Of a stretch of DNA of 64,000 bases, positions 35,169-45,735 are shown in pieces. The first letter of the stretch is position 1; every line of letters starts with the position of its first letter. A model generated the notes under the pieces. That model made no database searches. It was given only the letters and a program-made list of their open reading frames with translations, and was not told the origin of the DNA. A program made the translations under genes and the position numbers. Source of the DNA: Caproicibacterium argilliputei. GTDB lineage: Bacteria > Bacillota > Clostridia > Oscillospirales > Acutalibacteraceae. The DNA is taken from contig NZ_CP135996.1 in the NCBI RefSeq assembly GCF_029211325.2, forward strand, positions 310,001 through 374,000, given 5' to 3'.

Positions 35169-35876
35169 ATGGGCCAGAAAGTGAATCCGCACGGTTTACG
35201 TGTCGGTGTTATCAAAGATTGGGATTCCCGCTGGTACGTCAATGCAAAAGACTTTGGCGATACCTTGGTGGAAGACTACAAACTGCGCAAAACGCTGAAA
35301 AAGCAGCTTTATTCCGCGGGCGTCCCGAAGATTGAAATTGAACGTGACGCATCGAAAGTCCGCATCCACATCCACTGCGCAAAGCCGGGCATGGTCATCG
35401 GCAAGGGCGGCGCTGAAATCGAAAAGCTCCGCCTGCAGTGCGAAAAGATGCTGGGCAAACCTGTCACCATCAATATTGTCGAGGTCAAAACACCCGACCT
35501 CAACGCACAGCTCGTTGCCGAAAACATTGCTCAGCAGCTGGAGAAGCGCACTTCTTTCCGCCGCGCCATGAAGCAGTGCATCGGCCGCGCCATGAAGCTT
35601 GGCGCAAAGGGTATCAAAACGCAGGTTTCCGGCCGTGTGGGCGGCGCTGAAATTGCCCGCACAGAGCAGTACCACGACGGTACCATCCCGCTGCAGACTC
35701 TGCGTGCCGATATCGACTACGGCTTTGCCGAGGCTGCGACCACCTACGGCCGCATCGGCGTAAAAGTTTGGATTTATCGGGGCGAAGTTCTGCACGACAC
35801 CCGCCGCACCGCTGAGAACCGCACAGAGCAGCGCAGCGACCGCCGTGCGCCCCGTCGGGAAGGAGGCCGCAAGTAA
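35169..35876 (+). CDS. rpsC: 30S ribosomal protein S3
   Basis: 235 aa, uS3. KH domain with [18 protein letters not shown] and a C-terminal domain with [18 protein letters not shown] basic tail (about 212-235) extends the protein slightly. It forms the mRNA entry tunnel. Its stop overlaps the rplP start. Confidence 0.97.
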   Translation: MGQKVNPHGLRVGVIKDWDSRWYVNAKDFGDTLVEDYKLRKTLKKQLYSAGVPKIEIERDASKVRIHIHCAKPGMVIGKGGAEIEKLRLQCEKMLGKPVTINIVEVKTPDLNAQLVAENIAQQLEKRTSFRRAMKQCIGRAMKLGAKGIKTQVSGRVGGAEIARTEQYHDGTIPLQTLRADIDYGFAEAATTYGRIGVKVWIYRGEVLHDTRRTAENRTEQRSDRRAPRREGGRK

Positions 35877-36298
35877 TGTTAATGCCTAAACGCGTGAAAC
35901 ACCGCCGCACGCACCGCGGTCGTATGACCGGCAAGGCTTACCGCGGCAACAAGGTTGTGTACGGTGATTACGGCATTCAGGCACAGGAGCCTGCATGGAT
36001 CACCGCAAACCAGATTGAGGCGGCTCGTGTCGCCATGACCCGTTACTGCAAACGCTTCGGTCAGGTCTGGATTAAGATTTTCCCTGACAAGCCTTACACC
36101 AAGAAACCGCTTGAAACCCGAATGGGTAAAGGTAAAGGCGCCCCCGAGTACTGGGTGGCTGTGGTAAAGCCCGGCCGCGTGATGTTCGAAATCGGCGGCG
36201 TGCCGGAAGAAACTGCGCGCGAAGCCCTGCGTCTGGCGGCAAGCAAGCTGCCCATCAAGACAAAGGTAATTGCGAAGGAAGAGGAGGTTGCCCAGTAA
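35876..36298 (+). CDS. rplP: 50S ribosomal protein L16
   Basis: 140 aa, uL16. Begins [15 protein letters not shown]; the [20 protein letters not shown] segment is characteristic. It helps position A-site tRNA. Overlaps rpsC and rpmC by one base each. Confidence 0.97.
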   Translation: MLMPKRVKHRRTHRGRMTGKAYRGNKVVYGDYGIQAQEPAWITANQIEAARVAMTRYCKRFGQVWIKIFPDKPYTKKPLETRMGKGKGAPEYWVAVVKPGRVMFEIGGVPEETAREALRLAASKLPIKTKVIAKEEEVAQ

Positions 36299-36504
36299 TG
36301 AAAGCTTCTGAAGTTCGGGAGATGACAACTGCAGAGCTCGAGAGCAAGCTCAAGGACCTGAAAGAGGAGCTCTTCAACCTCCGTTTCCAGCTTGCGATCA
36401 ATCAGCTCGACAACCCGATGCGTATTTCCGCTGTCAAAAAGGACATTGCCCGCGTTAAGACCGTTCTGCGTGCGAATGAACTCAACGACAGCGCGAACGC
36501 GTAA
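36298..36504 (+). CDS. rpmC: 50S ribosomal protein L29
   Basis: 68 aa, uL29, two antiparallel helices; [19 protein letters not shown] core is visible as [20 protein letters not shown]. It lies near the tunnel exit next to L23. Confidence 0.96.
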   Translation: MKASEVREMTTAELESKLKDLKEELFNLRFQLAINQLDNPMRISAVKKDIARVKTVLRANELNDSANA

Positions 36505-36522
36505 CCGGAAGGAGGAAACATC

Positions 36523-36783
36523 GTGAGCGAACAGAGAAACAACCGGAAAACTGAGGTTGGCACTGTTGTCAGCAATAAAATGGACAAAACCATTGTCATT
36601 GCCATTAAGGACAGCGTCAAGCATCCGCTGTACAATAAAGTTATTAAGCGTACTGTTAAACTGAAAGCACATGACGAGAAAAACGAGTGCAACATCGGTG
36701 ACCGCGTGCGTGTGATGGAGACCCGCCCCCTCAGTAAGGACAAACGGTGGCGTCTTGTGGAGATTATCGAAAAGGCGAAGTAA
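36523..36783 (+). CDS. rpsQ: 30S ribosomal protein S17
   Basis: 86 aa, uS17, OB fold. GTG start with GGAAGGAGG upstream. [18 protein letters not shown] and the [15 protein letters not shown]-terminus are family marks. Primary 16S rRNA binder. Confidence 0.96.
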   Translation: MSEQRNNRKTEVGTVVSNKMDKTIVIAIKDSVKHPLYNKVIKRTVKLKAHDEKNECNIGDRVRVMETRPLSKDKRWRLVEIIEKAK

Positions 36784-36813
36784 GACTTTGCCCATGCAAA
36801 GGAGGAACGCACT

Positions 36814-37182
36814 GTGATTCAACAGCAGACTTACCTCAATGTTGCCGATAACACCGGCGCGAAGCAGCTTATGTGCATCCGCGTACTCGGCGGTACCGGC
36901 AGAAGGTATGCAAATATCGGTGATGTCGTGGTCGCTTCCGTAAAGAAAGCGGCCCCGGGCGGAACTGTAAAAAAAGGTGAAGTTGTAAAGGCGGTCATCG
37001 TCCGCACAGCTTCCGGCGTGCGCCGTGAGGACGGCAGCTACATCCGTTTTGACGAAAACGCAGCCGTATTGATTAAAGACGACAAAAATCCGCGGGGAAC
37101 CCGTATCTTCGGGCCTGTGGCGCGCGAACTGCGTGACCACGACTACATGAAGATTCTGAGCCTTGCCCCGGAAGTGCTGTAA
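36814..37182 (+). CDS. rplN: 50S ribosomal protein L14
   Basis: 122 aa, uL14. GTG start after AAGGAGG. Begins [20 protein letters not shown], with [13 protein letters not shown] near the end. Forms an intersubunit bridge and the RsfS-binding surface. Confidence 0.97.
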   Translation: MIQQQTYLNVADNTGAKQLMCIRVLGGTGRRYANIGDVVVASVKKAAPGGTVKKGEVVKAVIVRTASGVRREDGSYIRFDENAAVLIKDDKNPRGTRIFGPVARELRDHDYMKILSLAPEVL

Positions 37183-37198
37183 GGAGGTGTCACAGGAA

Positions 37199-37519
37199 AT
37201 GGCAAACAAACTGCAAGTAAAAACCGGTGACACTGTTGTCATGCTTTCCGGCCGCGATGCCGGCAAGCAGGGCAAGGTCATGGCTGTCAGCCCCAAAGAG
37301 GGCAAGGTCATTGTTGAAAAGCTCAACATGGTCACCAAGCACGTCAAGCCCCGCAAAATGGGCGAAGAGGGCGGTATTGTAAAGGGCGAAGGCGCCGTTT
37401 ACGCCTGCAAGGTTCAGGTGGTCTGCCCGAACTGCAAGAAACCCACCCGTGTCGGCCACCAGATTGCTGAGGACGGCACGAAGACCCGCATCTGCAAAAA
37501 ATGCGGGAAAACGCTGTAA
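37199..37519 (+). CDS. rplX: 50S ribosomal protein L24
   Basis: 106 aa, uL24, KOW domain ([20 protein letters not shown]). Start is ATG 37199, with AAGGAGGTG just after the rplN stop. The C-terminus has four cysteines in two CxxC pairs ([11 protein letters not shown] and CKKCGKTL), a probable zinc knuckle seen in many but not all bacterial L24. Confidence 0.96.
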   Translation: MANKLQVKTGDTVVMLSGRDAGKQGKVMAVSPKEGKVIVEKLNMVTKHVKPRKMGEEGGIVKGEGAVYACKVQVVCPNCKKPTRVGHQIAEDGTKTRICKKCGKTL

Positions 37520-37533
37520 GGGAGGAGGACATC

Positions 37534-38073
37534 ATGGCTAGACTGAAAGAATATTACAAGAGCGAGGTCGCGCCCGCCCTCATGAAGAAATTCTCTTACA
37601 AGAGTGTGATGCAGATCCCGAAGCTTGACAAGATTGTCATCAACGTCGGCGCGGGCGAAGCAAAAGAGAACGCGAAGGTCATTGATTCCATTATCGGCGA
37701 CCTGAAGGCGATCACCGGCCAGAAGCCGGCTATCTGCAAAGCGCGCAAGAGCGTTGCAAACTTTAAATTGCGTGAAGGTATGCCCATCGGCGTGAAGGTT
37801 ACGCTGCGCGGCGACCGGATGTACGAATTCCTGGATCGTTTCTTCAACGTATCGCTGCCCCGCGTGCGCGATTTCCGCGGGATTAACCCGAACGCGTTTG
37901 ACGGCCGCGGCAACTACAACCTCGGCGTGAAGGAACAGCTGATCTTCCCGGAAATCGAGTTTGACAAGGTCGATAAGGTACGCGGCATGGACATCTGCTT
38001 CGTTACAACCGCGCAGAACGACGAGGAAGCCCGCGAGCTGCTTACGCTCATGGGCGCCCCGTTCGAGAAATAA
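37534..38073 (+). CDS. rplE: 50S ribosomal protein L5
   Basis: 179 aa, uL5. Start ATG 37534 after [28 protein letters not shown] and the [20 protein letters not shown] segment are characteristic. Binds 5S rRNA and contacts P-site tRNA. Confidence 0.97.
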   Translation: MARLKEYYKSEVAPALMKKFSYKSVMQIPKLDKIVINVGAGEAKENAKVIDSIIGDLKAITGQKPAICKARKSVANFKLREGMPIGVKVTLRGDRMYEFLDRFFNVSLPRVRDFRGINPNAFDGRGNYNLGVKEQLIFPEIEFDKVDKVRGMDICFVTTAQNDEEARELLTLMGAPFEK

Positions 38074-38085
38074 GGAGGGGTTCCT

Positions 38086-38271
38086 GTGGCAAAAACATCT
38101 ATGAAAGTCAAGCAGCGCCGCCCTGCGAAGTATGCTTCTCGCCAGTACAACCGCTGCAAAATCTGCGGTCGGCCGCACGGCTACCTTCGTAAGTTCGGTA
38201 TCTGCCGTATTTGCTTCCGCGAGCTTGCCTACAAGGGCGAGATTCCGGGCGTAAAAAAGGCAAGCTGGTAA
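38086..38271 (+). CDS. rpsZ: 30S ribosomal protein S14, zinc-binding type
   Basis: 61 aa, uS14 of the short C+ class. GTG start. Zinc site Cys-x2-Cys...Cys-x2-Cys is visible in [20 protein letters not shown]. The zinc form is the one normally located in the spc operon of Firmicutes. Confidence 0.96.
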   Translation: MAKTSMKVKQRRPAKYASRQYNRCKICGRPHGYLRKFGICRICFRELAYKGEIPGVKKASW

Positions 38272-38291
38272 AGAGCTAAGGAGGAAACGGA

Positions 38292-38690
38292 ATGCAGATT
38301 ACAGATACGATTGCAGACCTGCTCACCCGCATCCGCAACGCAAGTTCCGCCAAACATGCCACTGTCGAGATCCCCGCTTCCAATATGAAGAAGGCGATCT
38401 GCCAGATCCTGAAGGATGAAGGCTATGTTAAGAACTTTACAGTTGCGAACGACGGCAAACAGGGTATTATCAAGGTAGACCTCAAGTATACAGAAGACCA
38501 TACACCGGTTATTTCCGGTCTGAAGCGCGTCAGTAAGCCCGGCCTGCGCATTTATTCCAGCGCAGAGGAACTGCCGCGTGTGATGAAGGGACTCGGCGTT
38601 GCGGTGATTTCCACCAGCCACGGCGTAATGACCGACCGTGAGGCTCGCAAGGCCAACGTCGGCGGCGAAGTCCTCGCATTTATTTGGTAA
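38292..38690 (+). CDS. rpsH: 30S ribosomal protein S8
   Basis: 132 aa, uS8. [18 protein letters not shown] start and [16 protein letters not shown] near the C-terminus. Binds the central domain of 16S rRNA. In some bacteria it also represses the spc operon at the L5 mRNA. Confidence 0.97.
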   Translation: MQITDTIADLLTRIRNASSAKHATVEIPASNMKKAICQILKDEGYVKNFTVANDGKQGIIKVDLKYTEDHTPVISGLKRVSKPGLRIYSSAEELPRVMKGLGVAVISTSHGVMTDREARKANVGGEVLAFIW

Positions 38691-38705
38691 GAAGGGGGCG
38701 CAGAA

Positions 38706-39254
38706 ATGTCTCGAATTGGAAGAAAACCTATAAATATTCCCGCAGGCGTTGATGTCAAAGTCAGCGGCAGCGTTGTGACGGTAAAGGGCCCGAAGGGCAC
38801 CCTGACCAAAGAATTCCACCCGAACATGACAATCGCGGTGGAGGGCAACGAGATCCTCGTAACCCGTCCGAACGATACAAAGGAAAACAAGTCCCTGCAT
38901 GGACTTACCCGCACACTGATTCACAACATGGTGCTGGGTGTGACAGAAGGCTTCAAAAAGGAGCTGGAAGTCCGCGGCGTCGGTTACCGTGTGCAGAAAA
39001 AGGGCAAGGAACTGGTTATGAACCTGGGGTATTCTCACCAGGTGATCGTTCCGGAAATTGACGGCATCACCATTGAGTGCCCGTCTGCGAACCTGATTAC
39101 CATCCACGGCCCTGACAAGCAGCAGGTTGGTCAGTTTGCTGCGGAAGTCCGTGAGAAACGTCTGCCGGAGCCTTACAAGGGCAAGGGCATCCGCTACGTC
39201 GGCGAGTTTGTCCGTCATAAGGAAGGCAAAGCCGGCAAGGGCGCTAAGAAGTAA
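38706..39254 (+). CDS. rplF: 50S ribosomal protein L6
   Basis: 182 aa, uL6, two similar domains. MSRIGRKPINIPAGVDV at the start; GPDKQQVGQFAAEVR and PEPYKGKGIRYVGE are conserved. Lies near the sarcin-ricin loop. Confidence 0.97.
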   Translation: MSRIGRKPINIPAGVDVKVSGSVVTVKGPKGTLTKEFHPNMTIAVEGNEILVTRPNDTKENKSLHGLTRTLIHNMVLGVTEGFKKELEVRGVGYRVQKKGKELVMNLGYSHQVIVPEIDGITIECPSANLITIHGPDKQQVGQFAAEVREKRLPEPYKGKGIRYVGEFVRHKEGKAGKGAKK

Positions 39255-39275
39255 CTGAAGGAGTGAAAAATACAA

Positions 39276-39635
39276 ATGGTGAACAAGGCTGACAAAAGCA
39301 CTGCCAGACTGCGCCGCCACCGCCGTGTGCGCGGTAAGATTTCCGGCACATCGGTGTGCCCCCGCCTGAATGTGTTTCGCTCTACCAAGAACATCTACGC
39401 CCAGGTCATTGACGATATCAATGGGGTCACGCTGTGCGCGGCTTCCACTCTGGACAAAGAGTTCGACGGTAACGGCGGCAATAAAGACGCTGCACGCAAG
39501 GTTGGCGAGCTGATCGCAAAGCGTGCCGCGGATAAAGGCATCAAAGAGGTCAAGTTTGACCGCGGCGGTTATTTATTCCACGGCCGTGTCAAGGAACTGG
39601 CCGACGGCGCCCGTGAGGGCGGCCTCAAGTTCTGA
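39276..39635 (+). CDS. rplR: 50S ribosomal protein L18
   Basis: 119 aa, uL18. [20 protein letters not shown], then [17 protein letters not shown], and the [21 protein letters not shown]-terminus. Binds 5S rRNA together with L5. Confidence 0.97.
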   Translation: MVNKADKSTARLRRHRRVRGKISGTSVCPRLNVFRSTKNIYAQVIDDINGVTLCAASTLDKEFDGNGGNKDAARKVGELIAKRAADKGIKEVKFDRGGYLFHGRVKELADGAREGGLKF

Positions 39636-39652
39636 TAAAGGAGGAAAAACGA

Positions 39653-40159
39653 TTGGCTAGATTCGACGCAAGACGTAAAGAAGACGACGAGTTCAAGGAG
39701 CACGTAGTTGCCATCAACCGTGTTTCCAAGACAGTTAAAGGCGGCCGTATTTTCAAGTTTGCTGCGCTGGTAGTGGTCGGCGACGGCAAGGGCACTGTGG
39801 GCTTCGGCATTGGCAAATCCGGCGAAGTTCCGGATGCCATCCGCAAGGGCATCGAAGACGCGAAGAAAAACCTCATTAAGGTTTCCACTCGCGGCTCTAC
39901 GATTCCGCATGAAATTATCGGCGCATTTGGCGCGGGCCGCGTTCTCATGAAGCCCGCTGCTCCCGGTACCGGCGTTATCGCCGGCGGTCCGGTGCGTGCT
40001 GTTATTGAAGCAGCCGGTATCCGCGATATTCGTACGAAGGCACTGCGTTCCAACAATCCTTGCAACGTTGTGCGCGCCACCATCGAGGGTCTTTCCAAGC
40101 TGCGCACAGCCGAGCAGGTTGCAGCGCTGCGCGGCCGCTCTGTGAGCGAAATTCTGTAA
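39653..40159 (+). CDS. rpsE: 30S ribosomal protein S5
   Basis: 168 aa, uS5. TTG start at 39653 with AAAGGAGG upstream. The double-stranded RNA-binding fold has [16 protein letters not shown] sequence, [20 protein letters not shown], and GRSVSEIL at the end. Involved in decoding fidelity. Confidence 0.96.
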   Translation: MARFDARRKEDDEFKEHVVAINRVSKTVKGGRIFKFAALVVVGDGKGTVGFGIGKSGEVPDAIRKGIEDAKKNLIKVSTRGSTIPHEIIGAFGAGRVLMKPAAPGTGVIAGGPVRAVIEAAGIRDIRTKALRSNNPCNVVRATIEGLSKLRTAEQVAALRGRSVSEIL

Positions 40160-40172
40160 GGAGGGCGCAACC

Positions 40173-40352
40173 ATGGCACAGGTAAATATTAAGCTGGTCA
40201 AAAGCCTGATCGGCGCACAGAAAGACCAGATCGCCACTGCTCAGTCTCTGGGCCTTCACAAGATCGGTGACACCACCGTTCAGCCCGACAATGAGCAGAC
40301 AAAAGGCAAGGTGCGTAAAATCACCCACCTCATCGAGGTTACAAACGCTTAA
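40173..40352 (+). CDS. rpmD: 50S ribosomal protein L30
   Basis: 59 aa, uL30, between rpsE and rplO. MAQVNIKLVKSLIGAQKDQI, then LGLHKIGDTTVQPD. ATG 40173 has AAGGAGGG upstream. The small size is normal for the family. Confidence 0.95.
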   Translation: MAQVNIKLVKSLIGAQKDQIATAQSLGLHKIGDTTVQPDNEQTKGKVRKITHLIEVTNA

Positions 40353-40374
40353 AACAGCAAGGAGGTGCGAGTAA

Positions 40375-40818
40375 ATGAAACTGAATGACTTGACAGCAGT
40401 TCAGGGCGCAACGCAGACCGCAAAACGCATTGGCCGCGGCCACGGCTCCGGTCAGGGAAAAACCGCCGGCAAAGGTCACAAGGGCCAGAAGGCACGTGCA
40501 GGTCGCGGTATGCGTCCGGGATTTGAAGGCGGCCAGATGCCTTTGCAGCGCCGTGTTCCGAAGCGCGGCTTCAACAATATTTTCGCGAAGTCGATTGTTA
40601 CGGTCAATGTCGGTACGCTGGACAAAAAATTCGAAGACGGTGCCACTGTGGACACACAGGCTCTGCTGGACGCAGGCGTCATTAAGTCCGCTCTGGATGG
40701 TGTGAAAATCCTCAGCAATGGCAATGTTACAAAAAAATTCACTGTGAAAGCCGCTGCTTTTTCCGCCGCTGCAAAAGAGAAGATTGAATCTGCAGGTGGG
40801 AAGGCAGAGGTGATCTGA
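40375..40818 (+). CDS. rplO: 50S ribosomal protein L15
   Basis: 147 aa, uL15. Glycine/arginine-rich N-terminal extension (GRGHGSGQGKTAGKGHKGQK) and a globular C-terminal domain ending SAGGKAEVI. Ends one base before the secY start. Confidence 0.97.
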   Translation: MKLNDLTAVQGATQTAKRIGRGHGSGQGKTAGKGHKGQKARAGRGMRPGFEGGQMPLQRRVPKRGFNNIFAKSIVTVNVGTLDKKFEDGATVDTQALLDAGVIKSALDGVKILSNGNVTKKFTVKAAAFSAAAKEKIESAGGKAEVI

Positions 40819-40819
40819 G

Positions 40820-42157
40820 TTGTTTAAAACAATAAAGAATGCCTGGGGAATTCCCGATCTTCGCAAGAAAATCATCTTTACACTGGTAATCATCGTTATC
40901 TTCCGCTTTGGTTCGGTGATTCCGGTTCCGTTTTTGGATTCGACCGCACTCAACGGTATCATGAACAGCAGCGCCGTCAGCGGCACTGCGCTCGGGTATC
41001 TGGATATGCTTTCCGGCGGTGCATTTTCCAATGCAACGCTTTTTGCAATGAGTGTTACGCCTTACATCAATGCCCAGATCATTATGCAGCTGCTTGCAGT
41101 GGCCATTCCGGCGCTGGAGCGCATGGTGAAGGACGGCGGCGAAGAGGGACGTAAAAAGATGAGCGCCATCACCCGTTATGTGGGCGTGGCACTCGGTTTA
41201 GTACAGGGTCTGGCGTACTACTTCTATCTGCGTAACAGCAGCTATGGCAGCACGCCAATCGTGAAATTTACCACCGGCAGCGCGGGCATTTTTACCGCGT
41301 TCGTCATTGTACTGGTCTTTACGGCCGGCACGGCACTGATCATGTGGATGGGCGAGCAGATTAACCAGTTCGGTATTGGCAACGGTATTTCCATTCTGCT
41401 GTTTGCCGGCATTGTGTCCCGTATTCCGAGCATCATCGGTCACTTGGCAAACTATGTGCAGATGGCTTGGAAAGACGGCTCCGCAAACGGCAAGTACTTC
41501 TTCCTGGTGCCGTTGTGGGTGATTCTGTTCCTGGCTCTGATTTGGGTCATTGTCTTTATGAACGATGCGGAGCGCCGGATTCCGGTGCAGTACGCAAAAC
41601 GTGTTGTCGGCCGCAAGCAGTACGGTGGCCAGGCCAGCCATATTCCGATTAAAGTCGGAATCGGCGGTGTTATGCCAATCATTTTCGCAAGCTCCATTTT
41701 GTCCATTCCGACGACGATTCGTTTCTTCATCGGCAACAAAGACATGGGCAGCTTCGGAAACGCATTTTTCACTGCTTTTTCTAATACAGGCTGGGTCTAC
41801 TGTGTGCTTTATGTGCTTCTGATTCTGGCATTTGCATATTTTTACACGGCAATTCAGTATAATCCGGTAGAGATGGCAAATAACCTGCGTCAAAGCAACG
41901 GCACCATCCCGGGTATCCGCCCCGGCAAGCCGACCTCTGATTTCATTGGCAAGGTTCTTTCTAAGATTACACTGATCGGTGCAGTCTTTCTTGCGTGCAT
42001 CGCCCTGCTGCCAATCGTTTTTGCAAATGCGACCGGCATGAGCAACCTTTCGATGGGCGGCACTTCCATCATCATCCTTGTGGGTGTTGCTTTGGAAACA
42101 GTGAAACAGCTGGAAAGCCAAATGATGATGCGTCATTATAAAGGCTTCCTCGATTAA
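40820..42157 (+). CDS. secY: Preprotein translocase subunit SecY
   Basis: 445 aa, ten membrane segments. TTG start at 40820, one base after the rplO stop. Signatures: FGSVIPVPFLDSTAL, the plug/TM2a region with LDMLSGGAFSNATLFAMSVT, and NPVEMANNLRQSNGTIPGIRPGKPT in the cytosolic loop (seen in parts). Forms the protein-conducting channel with SecE and SecG. Confidence 0.97.
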   Translation: MFKTIKNAWGIPDLRKKIIFTLVIIVIFRFGSVIPVPFLDSTALNGIMNSSAVSGTALGYLDMLSGGAFSNATLFAMSVTPYINAQIIMQLLAVAIPALERMVKDGGEEGRKKMSAITRYVGVALGLVQGLAYYFYLRNSSYGSTPIVKFTTGSAGIFTAFVIVLVFTAGTALIMWMGEQINQFGIGNGISILLFAGIVSRIPSIIGHLANYVQMAWKDGSANGKYFFLVPLWVILFLALIWVIVFMNDAERRIPVQYAKRVVGRKQYGGQASHIPIKVGIGGVMPIIFASSILSIPTTIRFFIGNKDMGSFGNAFFTAFSNTGWVYCVLYVLLILAFAYFYTAIQYNPVEMANNLRQSNGTIPGIRPGKPTSDFIGKVLSKITLIGAVFLACIALLPIVFANATGMSNLSMGGTSIIILVGVALETVKQLESQMMMRHYKGFLD

Positions 42158-42172
42158 GAAGGAGTTTTAACT

Positions 42173-42805
42173 ATGAACCTGATTCTATTGGGCGCGCCCG
42201 GCGCCGGAAAAGGTACACAGGCAGAAACTATCTGTGCCAAACTGCACATTCCTGCCATTTCGACCGGCAACATGATTCGAGAGGCGCTGAAAAACGGTAC
42301 GGAGATGGGTTTGGCCGCCAAGTCCTATATGGACAAAGGCGACCTGGTGCCCGATGAAGTCGTTATTGGCATTGTGAAAGACCGCTTACAGCAGGACGAC
42401 TGCAAAAACGGTTTTGTGCTGGACGGCTTTCCGCGCACCATCCCCCAGGCCGAGGCTCTGGACAAAATGGGCGTTCGGATTGACAAGGTCATCGAAATTG
42501 ATGTCCCGGATGAAACCATTGTAACGCGTATGTCCGGACGCCGTGTCTGCGCGGAGTGCGGCGCAAGCTACCACCTGGTGTACAAAAAGCCGAAGGTGGC
42601 GGGCAAGTGCAACTTCTGCGGAGGCGCCTTGGTTCAGCGCACGGATGACCACCCGGATACGGTTCATGCACGTTTGAAGGAATATCACGCGAAGACAGAG
42701 CCGCTCAAGGCTTACTATGAGAAGCAGGGCAAGCTGGTCGTCGTGGATGGTCAGGAGGATGTGGCAGACACGTCCCGCCTGACACTTGCAGCAATCGAGG
42801 CGTAA
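42173..42805 (+). CDS. adk: Adenylate kinase
   Basis: 210 aa. P-loop [10 protein letters not shown] at 7-16, [13 protein letters not shown], and a lid with a structural zinc site (CAECGASYH and CNFCGGAL), typical of Gram-positive Adk. Interconverts ATP plus AMP and two ADP. Within the spc operon, 15 bases after secY. Confidence 0.97.
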   Translation: MNLILLGAPGAGKGTQAETICAKLHIPAISTGNMIREALKNGTEMGLAAKSYMDKGDLVPDEVVIGIVKDRLQQDDCKNGFVLDGFPRTIPQAEALDKMGVRIDKVIEIDVPDETIVTRMSGRRVCAECGASYHLVYKKPKVAGKCNFCGGALVQRTDDHPDTVHARLKEYHAKTEPLKAYYEKQGKLVVVDGQEDVADTSRLTLAAIEA

Positions 42806-42807
42806 TT

Positions 42808-43560
42808 ATGATCATTCTAAAAACCAGCCGTGAGCTGACCTGCATGAAGCATGCGGGCCGGATTGCGCAGAACGCATTGAAGCTGGCCGGCTCGCTGGTC
42901 AGGCCGGGAGTTTCCACTTGGGAACTCGACAAGGCGGCTCATGATTACATTGTGGGCGAGGGCGCAGTTCCGTCCTGTCTTGGCTACGGCGGTTTTCCGG
43001 CGACCTGCTGTATTTCCGTCAACGATGTGGTTGTCCATGGCATACCGAGTAAGACGAAAATCCTCAAGGAGGGCGACATCGTCAGCATTGACCTGTGCGC
43101 CACTTACGAAGGCTTTATCGGTGACAATACCTGGACTTTTCCGGTTGGAAAGGTCAGCGATGAGGCGCAGCGTCTTATGGATACAACCCGCGAGTGCCTG
43201 TTTCAAGGCATAGAGGCCGCAAAGCCCGGCAACCGAATTGGTGATGTGGGCAGCGCGGTTCAGCGGTATGCTGAAGCTCGCGGTTACTCGGTGGTACGGA
43301 ATTATACCGGCCATGGAGTAGGCGCGAATATGCATGAAGATCCCAGTGTTCCAAATTACGGCACGCCCGGCCGCGGCGTGCGCCTGTTGCCCGGCATGGT
43401 CATTGCCATTGAGCCAATGATCTGTCAGGGCACTTACGAGGTAAAAACCCTGTCTGACGGCTGGACAACTCTGACGAAAGACGGCAAGCTCGCAGCACAC
43501 TATGAGCACACCGTGGCCATTACGGAATCCGGCCCCGTCATTTTGACACAGGGCGACTGA
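42808..43560 (+). CDS. map: Methionine aminopeptidase type I
   Basis: 250 aa. Metal ligands in the pita-bread fold: VSIDLCATYEGFIGDNTWTF (two Asp), GHGVGANMHEDPSVPNY (His), AIEPMI (Glu) and YEHTVAITE (Glu). Removes N-terminal Met from nascent proteins. Starts 2 bases after the adk stop. Confidence 0.96.
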   Translation: MIILKTSRELTCMKHAGRIAQNALKLAGSLVRPGVSTWELDKAAHDYIVGEGAVPSCLGYGGFPATCCISVNDVVVHGIPSKTKILKEGDIVSIDLCATYEGFIGDNTWTFPVGKVSDEAQRLMDTTRECLFQGIEAAKPGNRIGDVGSAVQRYAEARGYSVVRNYTGHGVGANMHEDPSVPNYGTPGRGVRLLPGMVIAIEPMICQGTYEVKTLSDGWTTLTKDGKLAAHYEHTVAITESGPVILTQGD

Positions 43561-43572
43561 GGAGGTCGCCAG

Positions 43573-43845
43573 ATGGAAATAAAGCGCGGCACAGTGGCCC
43601 GCAGTGCAGCAGGCCGCGATAAAGGCAGCTTTTGCACTGTGCTTTCCCTTGCAGGGTCGTATGCCCTGGTGAGCGACGGAAAGCGCCGCACACTGGAAAA
43701 GCCGAAAAAGAAAAAGCTTATCCACCTTTTTCCGACCCGCACGATTTTACCGGAGGAAGCCCTGCACAGCAACCGAGCGCTGCGGGCGGCTCTTCGGCCG
43801 TTTTGCGGCAAGGGCAGTTCCACGCCAGAGGAGGCTGATTTGTAA
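43573..43845 (+). CDS. KOW-domain RNA-binding protein (L14e-like)
   Basis: 90 aa. KOW-like N-terminus ([20 protein letters not shown]) with a basic linker (KPKKKKL). Matches the small protein commonly found between map and infA in Clostridia and annotated as L14e-like. RBS GGAGG is at the map stop. Its TAA overlaps the infA ATG by one base. Exact role unknown; probably ribosome- or RNA-associated. Confidence 0.85.
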   Translation: MEIKRGTVARSAAGRDKGSFCTVLSLAGSYALVSDGKRRTLEKPKKKKLIHLFPTRTILPEEALHSNRALRAALRPFCGKGSSTPEEADL

Positions 43846-44063
43846 TGTCAAAGCAGGACGTAATTGAAACCGAAGGCACCGTTGTTGAGGCTCTGCCGAA
43901 TGCTATGTTTAAGGTAGAGCTGCAGAATCACCACACGATCCTGGCTCATATCTCCGGCAAACTGCGTATGAACTTTATCCGCATTCTGCCTGGAGATAAG
44001 GTCACCGTAGAGATGTCTCCCTACGATCTGACACAGGGCCGCATCACGTGGCGTACCAAGTAA
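43845..44063 (+). CDS. infA: Translation initiation factor IF-1
   Basis: 72 aa OB-fold protein. [20 protein letters not shown], then [19 protein letters not shown]. Binds the 30S A site during initiation. Normal length and place in Firmicutes. Confidence 0.97.
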   Translation: MSKQDVIETEGTVVEALPNAMFKVELQNHHTILAHISGKLRMNFIRILPGDKVTVEMSPYDLTQGRITWRTK

Positions 44064-44098
44064 GAAAACGGAAACATTCCCACAAGGAGGGTACACCC

Positions 44099-44212
44099 AT
44101 GAAAGTAAGACCTTCTGTTAAAAAAATGTGCGAAAAGTGCAAGATCATCAAGCGTAAGGGCAAAGTCATGGTGATCTGTGAGAACCCGAAGCACAAACAG
44201 CGTCAAGGCTAA
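44099..44212 (+). CDS. rpmJ: 50S ribosomal protein L36
   Basis: 37 aa, bL36. [20 protein letters not shown] start; zinc ligands Cys-x2-Cys...Cys...His are all present, so this is the C+ form. ATG 44099 has AAGGAGGG upstream. Confidence 0.96.
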   Translation: MKVRPSVKKMCEKCKIIKRKGKVMVICENPKHKQRQG

Positions 44213-44246
44213 GTGACGCGATTATCATTTTGGAGGTGCAACCAGT

Positions 44247-44615
44247 ATGGCTCGTATAGCAGGTATTGACTTGCCAAGAGACAAACGCGTCGAGATCGCC
44301 CTGACTTATATCTTTGGTATCGGCCGCAAGACCGCCACGGATATTTGCTCCGCAACCGGCGTGAACCCTGATCTGCGCGTGCGCGACCTTACCGAGGACG
44401 ACGCCGCAAAGCTCAGAGAATATATTGACCACAACTGCCGCGTGGAGGGCGACCTTCGCCGCGATGTGGCATTTGACATCAAGCGGCTTACGGAAATCGG
44501 CTGCTACCGCGGCATCCGTCACCGTAAGGGACTGCCGGTGCGCGGCCAGCGTTCCAAGACTAACGCGAGGACTCGTAAAGGCCCCCGTAAGACCATGGCC
44601 AACAAGAAGAAGTAA
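44247..44615 (+). CDS. rpsM: 30S ribosomal protein S13
   Basis: 122 aa, uS13. [31 protein letters not shown], and a basic tail with [20 protein letters not shown]. Contacts the 50S head bridge and P-site tRNA. Confidence 0.97.
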   Translation: MARIAGIDLPRDKRVEIALTYIFGIGRKTATDICSATGVNPDLRVRDLTEDDAAKLREYIDHNCRVEGDLRRDVAFDIKRLTEIGCYRGIRHRKGLPVRGQRSKTNARTRKGPRKTMANKKK

Positions 44616-44630
44616 AGGAGGGTCTATCAC

Positions 44631-45041
44631 ATGCCAGCAACTAAAGGCACAGCAAAAAAGACTGCTGCGACTCGCCGCCGTCGGGAACGGAAAAACATTG
44701 ACCGCGGTGCGGCGCATATCCAGTCTACTTTCAATAATACGATTGTAACAATCACCGATGTGCAGGGCAATGCGGTTTCCTGGGCAAGCTCTGGCGAGCT
44801 GGGTTTCCGCGGCAGCAGAAAGTCCACCCCCTTTGCCGCACAGACCGCCGCCGAAACTGCCGCAAAGGTGGCCATCGACCACGGTATGAAGACGGTGGAT
44901 GTCTACGTGAAGGGCCCGGGTGCAGGCCGCGAGGCTGCCATCCGTGCGCTGCAGAACGCCGGTCTGGAGGTCACGTTGATCAAAGATGTGACCCCGGTTC
45001 CCCACAATGGATGCCGTCCTCCCAAAAGAAGACGTGTATAG
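44631..45041 (+). CDS. rpsK: 30S ribosomal protein S11
   Basis: 136 aa, uS11. [19 protein letters not shown], then [19 protein letters not shown], and the C-terminal [15 protein letters not shown]. Forms part of the 30S platform. Confidence 0.97.
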   Translation: MPATKGTAKKTAATRRRRERKNIDRGAAHIQSTFNNTIVTITDVQGNAVSWASSGELGFRGSRKSTPFAAQTAAETAAKVAIDHGMKTVDVYVKGPGAGREAAIRALQNAGLEVTLIKDVTPVPHNGCRPPKRRRV

Positions 45042-45074
45042 CAAACAGGAATTCAAAAAGGAGGAATACGACGA

Positions 45075-45668
45075 ATGGCAAGAAATATGCAGCCTATCCT
45101 GAAGCGGTGCAAAACCCTGGGTATCAGCCCCGCTGCGATGGGCGTCAATAAAAACTCAATCCGCAACCCGAAGCAGGGCCGCCGCAAGCAGAGTGAATAT
45201 GCCATGCAGCTTAACGAAAAGCAGAAGGCAAAGTTCATTTACGGCGTACAGGAGCGGCAGTTCCGCCATTACTATGAAATGGCAACCAAAACTTCCGGCG
45301 TGACCGGCGAAAACCTGCTGCGTCTGCTGGAGCGCCGCCTGGACAATTGCGTGTACCGCCTCGGCTTTGCCAACACACGCCGTGAGGCGCGCCAGATGGT
45401 GAACCACGGCCACATCACAGTAAACGGCAAAAAGGTGGACATCTGCTCTTATCTCATCAGTGAGGGCGACTTGATTTCCATTGCAGAAAAGAGCCGCTCT
45501 TCTCAGCACGTAAAGGACATTCTGGAGAAGAATGCCGCGACCGTTGTGCCGAAGTGGCTTACTGTGAACCACGATGCAGTTGAGGGCAAGGTTGTTGCAA
45601 TGCCCGAAAGAAGCGATATTGACTTTGATATCAACGAAACGCTTATCGTTGAGTTGTACTCCAAGTAA
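45075..45668 (+). CDS. rpsD: 30S ribosomal protein S4
   Basis: 197 aa, uS4. C-terminal S4 RNA-binding domain: [20 protein letters not shown], then [15 protein letters not shown]. The N-terminus lacks a four-cysteine zinc site (C- form) and begins [15 protein letters not shown]. Initiates 30S assembly. Confidence 0.95.
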   Translation: MARNMQPILKRCKTLGISPAAMGVNKNSIRNPKQGRRKQSEYAMQLNEKQKAKFIYGVQERQFRHYYEMATKTSGVTGENLLRLLERRLDNCVYRLGFANTRREARQMVNHGHITVNGKKVDICSYLISEGDLISIAEKSRSSQHVKDILEKNAATVVPKWLTVNHDAVEGKVVAMPERSDIDFDINETLIVELYSK

Positions 45669-45735
45669 TGCCCTGCAGGCACATGACACATCATGGCAGA
45701 GTTTCTTTCCGCTATATGTCTAAGGAGGTTGCTTA

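Noticed and set aside
36094..37356. 420-codon minus-strand frame across rplP-rplX
   Set aside because: Antisense to ribosomal genes; no RBS or recognisable domain.
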